NCBI RefSeq assembly: GCF_006711645.1
Contig: NZ_CP041247.1
Location: 3,100,001 to 3,164,000 of the forward strand
Origin: Klebsiella electrica
Lineage (GTDB): Bacteria; Pseudomonadota; Gammaproteobacteria; Enterobacterales; Enterobacteriaceae
DNA: 64,000 nt
Direction: 5' to 3'
This document shows, one piece after another, positions 23,828 to 35,417 of this stretch (position 1 is the first letter of the stretch; every line of letters begins with the position of its first letter). Made by a program: the position numbers and the translations under genes. A model generated the notes under the pieces. It saw only the letters and a list, made by a program, of their open reading frames with translations, was not told the DNA's origin and did not search any database.

Positions 23828-24757
23828 ATGAAAACTAAACGCCTGCTGGACTGCTGCGCTTCCGATTTTGTGTCAATGGATAAAGAGCAACTGCTGTATG
23901 CCATTCGCGCCAGCGAAGGTCGGGTAATGGTCAGCGAATCTATCGCCATCGCGCAGCCATTGCTGAACAATGTCACCAATGCCGAGCTTGCCGCATCGCA
24001 GGGTGCGGATATCTTGCTGATTAATATGTTTGACAGTGAAAACCCGCATATTGAGGGGTTGCCTGCCGGTATCGCGGCGGACAAAACGCTGCATGAACTG
24101 CAGCGCCTGACCGGGCGTATTATTGGCGTCAATCTGGAGGCGGTAGATCCGGAATTTGCGGTTGCCCATGACGATATCTGGAAAATGAGACCGGGGCGCT
24201 CGGCTACGGCTGACAATGCCCGTAAGCTGGTCGCGATGGGGGCGAAAATTCTGCTGTTAACGGGCAACCCGAATAACGGGGTCAGCAACCGGGCGCTGGC
24301 GATAGCCGCCGGGGAGATTCGCCAGGCGGTGGGCGACAGCGCGGTGATTATCACCGGGAAAATGCACGGCGCGGGAGTCGTAGGTGAAAGCGGCAGCAGC
24401 ATTATCAGCGAGCAGGATGTCATCGCCTTCGCCGCCCAGGGGGCGGATATTGTGTTGCTCCCGGCCCCGGGCACGATACCAGGAATGAGCCAGCAACGTG
24501 TGGCATCGCTTATTGAGACTGCACATGTGCATGGCGCGCTGGCGATGACGGCGATTGGGACTTCCCAGGAAGGCGCTGATGTCGGCACCCTTCGTCAGAT
24601 AGCCTTGATGAGTAAAATGGCGGGCGCCGACCTGCACCATATTGGCGATACGGGCTATATGGGAGTGGCATTACCAGAGAATATTCTGGCCTACAGTATT
24701 GCGATTCGCGGGGTCAGGCATACCTACACCCGCATCGCGCGTTCCGTTTATCGCTAA
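23828..24757 (+). CDS. Conserved protein of unknown function (DUF7916-like, predicted phosphate-binding barrel)
   Basis: Function not recognised. The 309-residue soluble protein lacks a signal peptide or membrane segments. Repeated beta-strand/Gly motifs (QGADILLINMF, MGAKILLLTGNPNNG, AAQGADIVLLPAPGTIPG) and a C-terminal GDTGYMGVALPEN suggest a TIM-barrel-like fold. I recall relatives beside sugar phosphotransferase genes, sometimes labelled haloacid dehalogenase-like, but no HAD motif is visible. GAGGAA precedes the ATG. E. coli has nothing between selD and ydjA, so this is an accessory insertion. A perfect hairpin lies upstream and a terminator follows. Confidence 0.75.
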   Translation: MKTKRLLDCCASDFVSMDKEQLLYAIRASEGRVMVSESIAIAQPLLNNVTNAELAASQGADILLINMFDSENPHIEGLPAGIAADKTLHELQRLTGRIIGVNLEAVDPEFAVAHDDIWKMRPGRSATADNARKLVAMGAKILLLTGNPNNGVSNRALAIAAGEIRQAVGDSAVIITGKMHGAGVVGESGSSIISEQDVIAFAAQGADIVLLPAPGTIPGMSQQRVASLIETAHVHGALAMTAIGTSQEGADVGTLRQIALMSKMAGADLHHIGDTGYMGVALPENILAYSIAIRGVRHTYTRIARSVYR

Positions 24758-24802
24758 ACACACTGGCAGAGCGATGTTGACGCCGCGCGGATTGTCGGCG
24801 TG

Positions 24803-24833
24803 ACAGCCCGGCGCGGCATGCCTGCCGGGCTGT
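24803..24833 (+). terminator. terminator after the gene at 23828
   Basis: ACAGCCCGGC (24803-24812) pairs with GCCGGGCTGT (24824-24833), followed by TCTTACT on the plus strand. It lies 45 bases past the stop and just beyond the convergent ydjA stop. Confidence 0.6.
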
Positions 24834-24850
24834 TCTTACTCAGCGTTGGT

Positions 24851-27421
<2,571 letters not shown>

Positions 27422-27442
27422 TCCCCCTCGTTTGACCCGTTC

Positions 27443-27472
27443 CCCCCCGACAACGTTAGTGCTGTCGGGGGG
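27443..27472 (+). terminator. hairpin after sppA
   Basis: CCCCCCGACA pairs with TGTCGGGGGG around a ten-base loop, 22 bases after the sppA stop. No T run follows, so termination is plausible but not certain. Confidence 0.5.
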
Positions 27473-27579
27473 AATGCGCGCGCCACGCCCCCGTACCGCG
27501 AAGTATAACGGGGATTGCGCTGTATTTTTTTAGCGGTCACTTTATACTGCGCCTGTCTACGTCCAACCTAAGCGATGAT

Positions 27580-28596
27580 ATGCAAAAGAAATCGATTTAC
27601 GTTGCCTACACCGGTGGGACCATCGGTATGCAGCGCTCAGAACACGGCTATATCCCCGTTTCCGGCCACCTGCAGCGTCAGCTGGCGCTGATGCCTGAGT
27701 TCCACCGTCCGGAGATGCCGGACTTTACGATCCATGAGTATGAGCCGCTGATGGACTCTTCCGATATGACGCCGGAAGACTGGCAGCATATCGCCGACGA
27801 TATCCGCGCCCATTACGACGAGTACGACGGCTTTGTTATCCTGCACGGGACGGACACCATGGCCTTTACTGCCTCAGCGCTGTCGTTCATGCTGGAGCAT
27901 CTGGGTAAACCGGTTATTGTGACAGGGTCACAAATTCCGTTGGCCGAGCTGCGCTCCGACGGGCAGATCAATTTGCTCAATGCCCTGTACGTTGCCGCGA
28001 ATTACCCGATTAATGAAGTGGCGCTGTTCTTCAATAATCGTCTGTATCGCGGCAACCGCACAACCAAAGCCCATGCCGATGGTTTCGACGCCTTCGCCTC
28101 TCCCAATCTGGCGCCTTTACTGGAAGCCGGGATCCACATTCGTCGCCTCGGCACGCCGCCTGCACCACAGGGTATCGGCGAACTGATTGTCCATCCCATC
28201 ACGCCACAGCCGATTGGCGTCGTCACTATCTATCCGGGCATTTCCGCCGACGTGGTGCGTAATTTCCTGCGCCAGCCGGTGAAAGCGTTGATCCTGCGCT
28301 CCTATGGCGTCGGCAACGCCCCGCAAAACGGCGAGTTTATCCAGGTTCTGGCAGAAGCCAGCCAGCGCGGGATCGTGGTCATCAACCTGACCCAGTGCAT
28401 GTCCGGGAAGGTCAATATGGGCGGGTATGCCACCGGTAACGCCCTCGCCCAGGCGGGCGTCATTAGCGGTTTTGATATGACCGTTGAGGCCACGCTGACC
28501 AAACTACATTATCTGCTGAGCCAGAACCTGAGCGTCGATGAGATTCGCAACCTGATGCAGAAAAACCTGCGTGGCGAACTGACCCCCGATGAGTAA
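27580..28596 (+). CDS. ansA: L-asparaginase I (cytoplasmic)
   Basis: Hydrolyses asparagine to aspartate and ammonia in the cytosol. The 338-residue protein lacks a signal peptide, unlike AnsB. It has both asparaginase threonine motifs: AYTGGTIGM at the N terminus and LHGTDTMAFTASAL. A TATACT -10-like hexamer lies at 27543-27548. pncA starts nine bases after its stop, so the two are an operon. Confidence 0.97.
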   Translation: MQKKSIYVAYTGGTIGMQRSEHGYIPVSGHLQRQLALMPEFHRPEMPDFTIHEYEPLMDSSDMTPEDWQHIADDIRAHYDEYDGFVILHGTDTMAFTASALSFMLEHLGKPVIVTGSQIPLAELRSDGQINLLNALYVAANYPINEVALFFNNRLYRGNRTTKAHADGFDAFASPNLAPLLEAGIHIRRLGTPPAPQGIGELIVHPITPQPIGVVTIYPGISADVVRNFLRQPVKALILRSYGVGNAPQNGEFIQVLAEASQRGIVVINLTQCMSGKVNMGGYATGNALAQAGVISGFDMTVEATLTKLHYLLSQNLSVDEIRNLMQKNLRGELTPDE

Positions 28597-28605
28597 GGAG
28601 AACCG

Positions 28606-29247
28606 ATGACGAACCGCGCACTACTGCTGGTCGATTTACAAAACGATTTTTGCGCCGGCGGCGCACTGGCCGTTCCGGATGGCGATAGCACCATAGATGT
28701 CGCCAACCGACTTATCGACCATTGCCTTGCCCGCGGCGAAACCGTCGTCGCCAGCCAGGACTGGCACCCGGCGAACCATGGCAGCTTCGCCAGCCAGCAC
28801 GAGGTCGAACCGTACACCCAGGGCCATCTCGATGGCCTGGCGCAAACGTTCTGGCCCGATCACTGCGTGCAGAACAGCGAAGGCGCGGCGCTGCATCCGC
28901 TGCTGCAGCAACAGGCGATTACCGCGGTGTTTCATAAAGGGGAAAACCCGGCTATCGACAGCTACAGCGCTTTTTTTGACAACGGTCACCGGCAAAAAAC
29001 CGCGCTTGACGAGTGGCTGCGCCAACGCGGCATCACCGATCTGATCATTGTTGGGCTGGCGACCGATTACTGCGTCAAATTTACCGTGCTGGATGCGCTG
29101 GATCTCGGCTATACCGTCAACGTCATTACCGACGGCTGCCGCGGGGTCAACCTCCAGGCGCAGGATAGCGCGCACGCCTTTATGGCGATGGCCGCCGCCG
29201 GCGCTACGCTGTACACCCTCGACGACTGGCTGGAAACGCAGGCGTAA
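28606..29247 (+). CDS. pncA: Nicotinamidase PncA
   Basis: Hydrolyses nicotinamide to nicotinate in NAD salvage. The 213-residue isochorismatase-fold protein has the complete triad Asp10 (LLVDLQNDF), Lys111 (FHKGEN) and Cys156 (LATDYCVK), plus the metal-binding QDWHPANHGSF segment. AAGGAGAACC precedes the ATG. It forms an operon with ansA, and both release ammonia from amides. Confidence 0.97.
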   Translation: MTNRALLLVDLQNDFCAGGALAVPDGDSTIDVANRLIDHCLARGETVVASQDWHPANHGSFASQHEVEPYTQGHLDGLAQTFWPDHCVQNSEGAALHPLLQQQAITAVFHKGENPAIDSYSAFFDNGHRQKTALDEWLRQRGITDLIIVGLATDYCVKFTVLDALDLGYTVNVITDGCRGVNLQAQDSAHAFMAMAAAGATLYTLDDWLETQA

Positions 29248-29254
29248 TCCTTGT

Positions 29255-29276
29255 GCCCGAAGCGTCCGCTTCGGGC
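29255..29276 (+). terminator. hairpin terminator of ansA-pncA
   Basis: A 10-bp perfect stem (GCCCGAAGCG / CGCTTCGGGC) starts eight bases after the pncA stop and is followed by CATTTCCCC, a weak T stretch. Confidence 0.6.
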
Positions 29277-29297
29277 CATTTCCCCGCATCGCTTTGA

Positions 29298-29492
29298 CTA
29301 CAAATTGAGCTGACTCGCAGATTCAACGCCCTTCGTTCGGTGGCGATAAAGGCTGATTACATTCAGCGAAAAGGTCTGGCGGGGGTCATGTTCTGGGAGT
29401 ATGGCGACGATGACCATAATCAGCAGGCGAAGCAGCTCGCGGCGTCGCCTGGGATTAAACCTTATGCGGCGATCGGCCGCTGGGTGGTGTGA
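29298..29492 (+). pseudogene. 3' remnant of a GH18 (chitinase-like) gene
   Basis: An open stretch without a start, ending in TGA at 29492, encodes about 57-64 residues. These include ADYIQRKGLAGVMFWEYGDD, the final strand and helix of GH18 chitinase barrels, where the WEYGDD/WEYSxD motif is characteristic. The rest of the gene is absent: the 5' side is the pncA terminator and the 3' side is repeats. It occupies the position of E. coli ydjE-ydjL, so it looks like a deletion scar. Confidence 0.65.
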
Positions 29493-29529
29493 GCGGCGTT
29501 TTACCCGAGTTGTCAGTTGTCACAACCTT

Positions 29530-29557
29530 GCCCGGTGGCGGCGTTGCCTTACCGGGC
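29530..29557. repeat. REP (palindromic unit) element
   Basis: GCCCGGTGGCGGCG...ACCGGGC is the typical enterobacterial REP hairpin: outer arms GCCCGGT and ACCGGGC with the GGCGGCG inner motif. It directly abuts the 46-bp tandem repeats. Confidence 0.8.
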
Positions 29558-29715
29558 CTACGTAATCCAGCCTCAGGCCCTGCAGAGAGGTCTTAACGGG
29601 CCTGCGCAATCCTGACTCAGGCCCGACGGAGCGGGGTCTTAACGGGCCTACGTAATCCTGCCTCAGGCCCGACGGAGCGGGGTCTTAACGGGCCTGCGTA
29701 ATCCTGCCTCAGGCC
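29553..29715. repeat. 46-bp tandem repeat array (about 3.6 units)
   Basis: Head-to-tail units begin CGGGCCT(A/G)CG and end GGTCTTAA: 29553-29596 (44 bp, diverged), 29597-29642, 29643-29688, and a partial unit from 29689. Units 2 and 3 differ at only a few positions. Each contains a CGGGCCT...CAGGCCCG inverted pair, so each can fold into a hairpin. The array lies between the GH18 remnant and yeaC. Confidence 0.9.
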
Positions 29716-29739
29716 CGGCACCGGGCATCAGGCCACTGG

Positions 29740-30018
29740 CTAGTGCATTTTCAGCGTCGCAATCGGTCGGGGGGCGATGCCAAAATCCTCTTTCAGCTGC
29801 TGCTTGCTCTTCATCACCATCTGGCCGTTGGTGTCGATGGTCATGTGCTGCGCGTCGCTGTTATGCCGCGCCTGGTAGAGCATCACCAGCTGCAGGCTGT
29901 TCTCTTTCTGCTCGGGCGTTAAGGCCACGCCATCTGGCCATTTTCCCAGCTCCACCGCCGTCGCCAGTCGCTGGTACACTTCCGGCGTCATACTGTCTAT
30001 TATTTGCTCGATTTCCAT
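29740..30018 (-). CDS. yeaC: YeaC, DUF1315 family protein
   Basis: Small soluble protein of unknown function, conserved in enterobacteria beside msrB. The 92-residue product aligns with E. coli YeaC throughout, including SMTPEVYQRLATAVELGKWP and QHMTIDTNGQMVMKSKQQL. It lies 44 bases downstream of msrB on the same strand, so it is probably cotranscribed. Confidence 0.94.
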   Translation of the reverse strand: MEIEQIIDSMTPEVYQRLATAVELGKWPDGVALTPEQKENSLQLVMLYQARHNSDAQHMTIDTNGQMVMKSKQQLKEDFGIAPRPIATLKMH

Positions 30019-30062
30019 GATCCGTTCAACTCCGCACTGGAATAATTTGCTGAATCGTTTCT

Positions 30063-30476
30063 TTAACCTTTAATCTGCTCGCCATTATCGTTGTCATTGA
30101 AGCTTAATGAGGCCGAATTGACGCAAAAACGCTCCCCGCTCGGCTGCGGTCCATCCGGAAACACATGCCCCAGATGCGCATCGCAATTTCCGCAGCGAAT
30201 TTCCGTGCGTTGCATCCCGTGGGAGTCATCGTTCAGATAGCGAATCGCCTCCTCGCTCACCGGCTCGTAAAAGCTCGGCCAGCCGCAGCCTGAATCATAC
30301 TTCGTTTGCGAGTGAAACAGCGGCGCATCGCACACCAGGCAGTGGTAGACGCCGTCCCGTTTGTTGTGGAGCAGTCGCCCGGTGAACGGCGGCTCAGTAC
30401 CGTGATTCTGCGTCACGTAAAACTGCATCTCGCTCAAATTTTTTTTGAGCTCGTCCGAGGAGGGTTTATTCGCCAT
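30063..30476 (-). CDS. msrB: Peptide-methionine (R)-S-oxide reductase MsrB
   Basis: Repairs methionine-R-sulfoxide in proteins. The 137-residue protein has two CxxC zinc pairs (CLVCDAP, CGNCDAH), the conserved [10 protein letters not shown] block and the catalytic Cys in RFCVNSASL. The ATG at 30476 gives the E. coli MANKPS start and length; an in-frame ATG 15 bases upstream is rejected. It is divergent from gapA. Confidence 0.97.
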   Translation of the reverse strand: MANKPSSDELKKNLSEMQFYVTQNHGTEPPFTGRLLHNKRDGVYHCLVCDAPLFHSQTKYDSGCGWPSFYEPVSEEAIRYLNDDSHGMQRTEIRCGNCDAHLGHVFPDGPQPSGERFCVNSASLSFNDNDNGEQIKG

Positions 30477-30744
30477 GTGCTTGCTTCTCACTGTGAAAGG
30501 ACAACTTTACGCCCCGATTCTAACAAAACATTAACAATGAAGCGTGGACTTTTGTTCTAAACTTATCCGGAGCCAAAAGACAGCCAGATAATTGTGACAG
30601 ACATCTCATTTTTATCTTCAATGGCCTTTAAAATTCCAGGCGCAGCCCCAATATGGAATTGGGCTCAAAGGGAGAGTGAGGCAAATCAATCGTGCAAAAG
30701 GTGTGCTCAGGATTGATTTGTCGCAATGATTGACACGATTCCGC
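30477..30744. other. msrB/gapA divergent control region
   Basis: AT-rich region without genes. A TGTGA-N6-TCTCA sequence at 30593-30608 partly matches a CRP site, and CRP is known to act at E. coli gapA; this is weak evidence. The main gapA promoter lies just downstream. Confidence 0.4.
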
Positions 30745-30772
30745 TTGACGCTGCGTAAGGTTTTTGTAATTT
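30745..30772 (+). promoter_or_regulatory. gapA main (P1-type) promoter
   Basis: TTGACG (30745-30750) and TAATTT (30767-30772) are separated by 16 bases, about 44 bases before the gapA ATG. The sequence closely resembles the E. coli gapA P1 region. Confidence 0.75.
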
Positions 30773-30803
30773 TACAGGCAACCTTTTATTCACTAACAAA
30801 TAG

Positions 30804-31811
<1,008 letters not shown>

Positions 31812-31832
31812 GTTGAGATGAGACATTGATCC

Positions 31833-31860
31833 AAAAAGGCGACTTCGGTCGCCTTTTTTT
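31833..31860 (+). terminator. terminator of gapA
   Basis: AAGGCGAC-TTCG-GTCGCCTT hairpin with an ultrastable UUCG-type tetraloop, followed by a run of T residues. Confidence 0.95.
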
Positions 31861-31898
31861 ATGGCTTCATGTTTACGGCTAACCTTTAGGATTGCACC

Positions 31899-32786
31899 AT
31901 GATTAACAAAATTTTTGCTCTCCCGGTAGTTGAACAACTTACCCCTGTCCTCTCGCGCCGCCAGCTTGATGAGCTGGAGCTGATCGTTGTCGACCATCCG
32001 CAGGTTAAAGCCTCCGTTGCTTTCCAGGGCGCGCACCTGCTCTCCTGGCAACCGGCTGGCGAACAAGAAGTACTGTGGCTCAGCAACAATACGCCGTTCA
32101 AAAACGGCGTGGCGCTGCGCGGCGGCGTGCCGGTTTGCTGGCCGTGGTTTGGCCCGGCGGCGCAGCAGGGCTTCCCGTCTCACGGCTTCGCCCGTAACCT
32201 GCCGTGGGCGCTGAAAGGCCATGACGAAGATGAAAGCGGCGTGATGCTGACCTTCGAACTAAAAAGTAGCGATGAGACCCGCAAGTACTGGCCGCACGAA
32301 TTTACGCTGTATGCGCGTTTCAGACTGGGTAAAACCTGCGAGATCGAGCTGGAAGCGCACGGCGAATTTGAAACCACCTCCGCGCTGCATACCTACTTCA
32401 ACGTCGGCGACATCGCCGCGGTAAAAGTCAGTGGCCTCGGCGACCGCTATATCGATAAAGTGAACAATGCCGAAGAAGGCGTGTTGAGCAACGGCGTACA
32501 GACCTTCCCGGATCGTACCGACCGTGTCTATCTGAATGCCGAAGCCTGTAGCGTGATTCACGACGCTGCGCTGAATCGCAACATCGACGTCGTCCACCAT
32601 CACCACAGCAACGTAGTTGGCTGGAACCCAGGCCCGGCGCTGTCCATCAGCATGGGCGATATGCCGGATGACGGTTACAAAACCTTTGTTTGCGTCGAGA
32701 CCTGTTGCGTTACCGAAGCGCAGAAAACCAGCGAAGAGAATCCCTCTCGGCTGGCGCAAACTATCCGCATCGCGAAACGCGGCTAA
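31899..32786 (+). CDS. yeaD: Glucose-6-phosphate 1-epimerase (YeaD)
   Basis: Interconverts alpha and beta anomers of glucose-6-phosphate; galactose-mutarotase-like fold. The 295-residue protein has the family blocks RGGVPVCWPWFGP, FPSHGFAR (active His/Arg) and ALHTYFNVGD. It follows gapA after a terminator, the same arrangement as in E. coli. Confidence 0.95.
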   Translation: MINKIFALPVVEQLTPVLSRRQLDELELIVVDHPQVKASVAFQGAHLLSWQPAGEQEVLWLSNNTPFKNGVALRGGVPVCWPWFGPAAQQGFPSHGFARNLPWALKGHDEDESGVMLTFELKSSDETRKYWPHEFTLYARFRLGKTCEIELEAHGEFETTSALHTYFNVGDIAAVKVSGLGDRYIDKVNNAEEGVLSNGVQTFPDRTDRVYLNAEACSVIHDAALNRNIDVVHHHHSNVVGWNPGPALSISMGDMPDDGYKTFVCVETCCVTEAQKTSEENPSRLAQTIRIAKRG

Positions 32787-32819
32787 CGCCTTCTGCTGCC
32801 GATAAACGGGAGATAATTA

Positions 32820-32845
32820 AAAACAGGGCGAAATCGCCCTGTTTT
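32820..32845. terminator. bidirectional terminator between yeaD and the DASS transporter
   Basis: A perfect 12-bp stem AAAACAGGGCGA / TCGCCCTGTTTT with a two-base loop has A and T runs as its outer ends, so it can serve both converging transcripts. Confidence 0.85.
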
Positions 32846-32873
32846 ATTGACCGGCACTCGTGACGTTTTTCCG

Positions 32874-34331
32874 TTACCAGAATCCCACCAGCTTCATCCA
32901 CGCGCCGCCCAGTACCAGCCAGATAGCAATAGACGCCAGCGAAACCACGAAACTGACGCCCCACCACTGCCCCGTCGTGTTATATCCCGAACCAAACAGC
33001 GCGGGCCCCGGGCCCCCCGAGTATTGCGTAAGCCCCATCGACAAGTTAGAGGTATAACCCAGCACCAGCGCGGCAAAAAGCGGCGGTACGCCGACTGAAA
33101 CGGCGACGGCAAGAAACGCCAGATACATCGCGGAAATATGCGCCATCGCCGACGCGAAAAAGTAGCGGGTATAGAAATAAACCATGACCAGCAGTAAAAA
33201 AACCGTTATCCATTCGAAGTGACCGACATAGCCGACAATTCGCTCAGATATCCAGCTAATCATGCCGTACTTATTAAGCGCATTTGCCATCATCACCAAC
33301 ACGGCAAACCAGAACATGGTGTCCCAGGCCGTTTTTTCTTCAATAATATTCTTCCACGACATGATGTTGCTGATCAGCAGCACCATCAGCCCAATAAACG
33401 CCGAAAGCGTAGCCGGAATCGAAAAGAAAATATCACCGATAGTCCATAGCAATATCAGCAGGACAAAATCGAGGGCCAGAATTTTTTCTGCCAGCGACAT
33501 CGGCCCCATTTTGCGCAGTTCTTCTCGGGCGATCGCTGGAATCTCCGGCGTTTTTTTCAGCTGCGGCGGGTAAATCGCGTAAATCACCAGCGGCAGCAGG
33601 ATCAGAGAGGCAATCCCCGGTACGATAGCCCCGACAAACCAGGTCGTCCAGGTTATCTCTATTCCCTGGCTTCTCGCCAGTTCGGCCACCAGCGGGTTAC
33701 CCGCCATTGCCGTTAAAAACATCGTACAGACGATGGCATCGATCTGCGAAACGCAAATCATTAAAAAGGCGCCGGCTTTTCTCGCCGTCGCGCCAGGTTC
33801 TGACTGGTAGGCAGTGGCAATGGACTGGGTAATCGGGTACATAATTCCGCCGCCCCTCGCTGATGCCGAAGGGATCCCCGGTCCAAGGACAACATCCGAC
33901 AGCGCCAGACCATAGGCAACCCCCAACATGCTGGAACCGCATTTAGAAATAAACCACAGCGCCACCCGCTTGCCCAGACCGGTCTTGATCACCGCCCGGG
34001 AGATAAACATGGCGATACCAATCAGCCAGATAGTACCGTTGGCAAACCCGGATAACGCCGCAACTTTGTCGCTTTTACCCGGAGAGAGCGGCGTCACGCC
34101 CAAAAATGCGGAGACAATCAGCGCAATCATCGTTACCGCCCCCATCGGGAGCACCTTAAGAATGATGGCGAAGATAGTGGCGGCAAAAATAGCGAACATT
34201 TGCCACGCGTGGAGGGTGAGCCCCTCCGGCGGTGGGATAAACCAGATAATAACGCCGAAGAGTATCGTGAGCACCGCTTTCCACAACGGGAAAGCCAGCT
34301 TCACATCCAGAGGTTTGTTAAGTTCAGTCAT
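32874..34331 (-). CDS. DASS-family (SLC13/CitT-like) anion symporter
   Basis: Predicted inner-membrane importer or exchanger of dicarboxylates, tricarboxylates or tartrate-like anions. The 485-residue protein has about 12-14 hydrophobic segments and family motifs such as SGFANGTIWLIGIAMFISRAV, PSASARGGGIMYPI and TQYSGGPGPALFGSGY near the C terminus, like the CitT/TtdT/YbhI subgroup. AAGGAG precedes the ATG. It is monocistronic and lies between yeaD and yeaE, which are adjacent in E. coli, so it is an accessory insertion. The substrate cannot be read from the sequence. Confidence 0.88.
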   Translation of the reverse strand: MTELNKPLDVKLAFPLWKAVLTILFGVIIWFIPPPEGLTLHAWQMFAIFAATIFAIILKVLPMGAVTMIALIVSAFLGVTPLSPGKSDKVAALSGFANGTIWLIGIAMFISRAVIKTGLGKRVALWFISKCGSSMLGVAYGLALSDVVLGPGIPSASARGGGIMYPITQSIATAYQSEPGATARKAGAFLMICVSQIDAIVCTMFLTAMAGNPLVAELARSQGIEITWTTWFVGAIVPGIASLILLPLVIYAIYPPQLKKTPEIPAIAREELRKMGPMSLAEKILALDFVLLILLWTIGDIFFSIPATLSAFIGLMVLLISNIMSWKNIIEEKTAWDTMFWFAVLVMMANALNKYGMISWISERIVGYVGHFEWITVFLLLVMVYFYTRYFFASAMAHISAMYLAFLAVAVSVGVPPLFAALVLGYTSNLSMGLTQYSGGPGPALFGSGYNTTGQWWGVSFVVSLASIAIWLVLGGAWMKLVGFW

Positions 34332-34426
34332 GTTAATCTCCTTTTTCTTTTATCTTTAAGGAGATACTCACCAGTGAACCTTGATTTTCATCAACGAATC
34401 ACTAATGTTTTCTGACGCGTCGCGCT

Positions 34427-35278
34427 TTACACCATATCGAGCGGGACTTTGTTGCCCGGCGCGGGAAACGCATTATCGAGCTGCGACCGCTCCTGAGCCG
34501 TGAGAGTCAGCGTCAGCGCTGCGGCATTCTGGGCCACATGTTCTACACTTGCGGCTTTCGGGATAGCCATGACGCCCGGATGACTGATGACCCAGGCCAG
34601 CAGAATTTGTGCCGCGCTCACCCCTCGCTCTTTAGCAATATGGGTCACAACGCGATGATTTAAAAGTCCATCGCGCAGACGTCCGGCCTGGGCCAACGGG
34701 CTGTAGGCCATCACCGGTAGCGCCCGTTGCTGACACCACTTCAGCAGGTCATGTTCAATTCCCCGCGACGCCAGATGGTAAAGTACCTGGTTGGTCGCGC
34801 ACTGATCGCCACCGGCAACCTGCCACAGCGCCTGCATCGCGGCAGTATTGAGATTCGATACCCCCCAGCGGCGAATTTTTCCCTGCGCCACCAGCGTCTC
34901 CATACCCGCCACGGTCTCGGCAAAAGAAAACTCGCCAGCCCAGTGCAGCAGGTACATATCAAGGTAGTCGGTGCCCAGACGGCGCAGGCTGGCCTCACAG
35001 GCATCCATGAGCTTCTGCCCACCCGCATGCCACGGATACACTTTGGAGACCAGCACGACGCGGTCCCGCAGGCCACGAATCGCCTCTCCGACCACCTCTT
35101 CCGCCCCACCATGAGCGTACATTTCAGCGGTGTCGATGACCGTCAGCCCTTGTTCCACGCCCGCTCGTAGTGCAGCAATCTCCTGCGCACGTCGGGAGCG
35201 GTTTTCACCCATGAACCAGGTGCCCTGCCCGATAGCAGGAACCGCCGCGCGATCGCCAAAAGATAGCGTTTTTTCCAT
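34427..35278 (-). CDS. yeaE: Aldo/keto reductase YeaE
   Basis: NADPH-dependent reductase; E. coli YeaE reduces methylglyoxal. The 283-residue protein shows the AKR tetrad residues in DTAEMYAHGG (Asp, Tyr), VSKVYPW (Lys) and LLHWAGE (His). Two adjacent ATG codons follow GGAGGAG; the second (35278) has the better spacing. The frame upstream to 35377 is not supported. Confidence 0.95.
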   Translation of the reverse strand: MEKTLSFGDRAAVPAIGQGTWFMGENRSRRAQEIAALRAGVEQGLTVIDTAEMYAHGGAEEVVGEAIRGLRDRVVLVSKVYPWHAGGQKLMDACEASLRRLGTDYLDMYLLHWAGEFSFAETVAGMETLVAQGKIRRWGVSNLNTAAMQALWQVAGGDQCATNQVLYHLASRGIEHDLLKWCQQRALPVMAYSPLAQAGRLRDGLLNHRVVTHIAKERGVSAAQILLAWVISHPGVMAIPKAASVEHVAQNAAALTLTLTAQERSQLDNAFPAPGNKVPLDMV

Positions 35279-35417
35279 CATCAACTCCTCCGCTAATGCC
35301 ACCGCACCACTACAGTGCAAAACAGGGCCTGGCGCCCTGTTTTGCTGCACAAATTTCTTCGTTATGGTGCACAGCATGACGCACAGCCGTCTGCGCTACG
35401 ATCGTTATCGTGTTCGA

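Noticed and set aside
29553-29715. Tandem repeats as a possible CRISPR array
   Set aside because: The units abut directly with no unique spacers and there are no cas genes in the window; it is a minisatellite.
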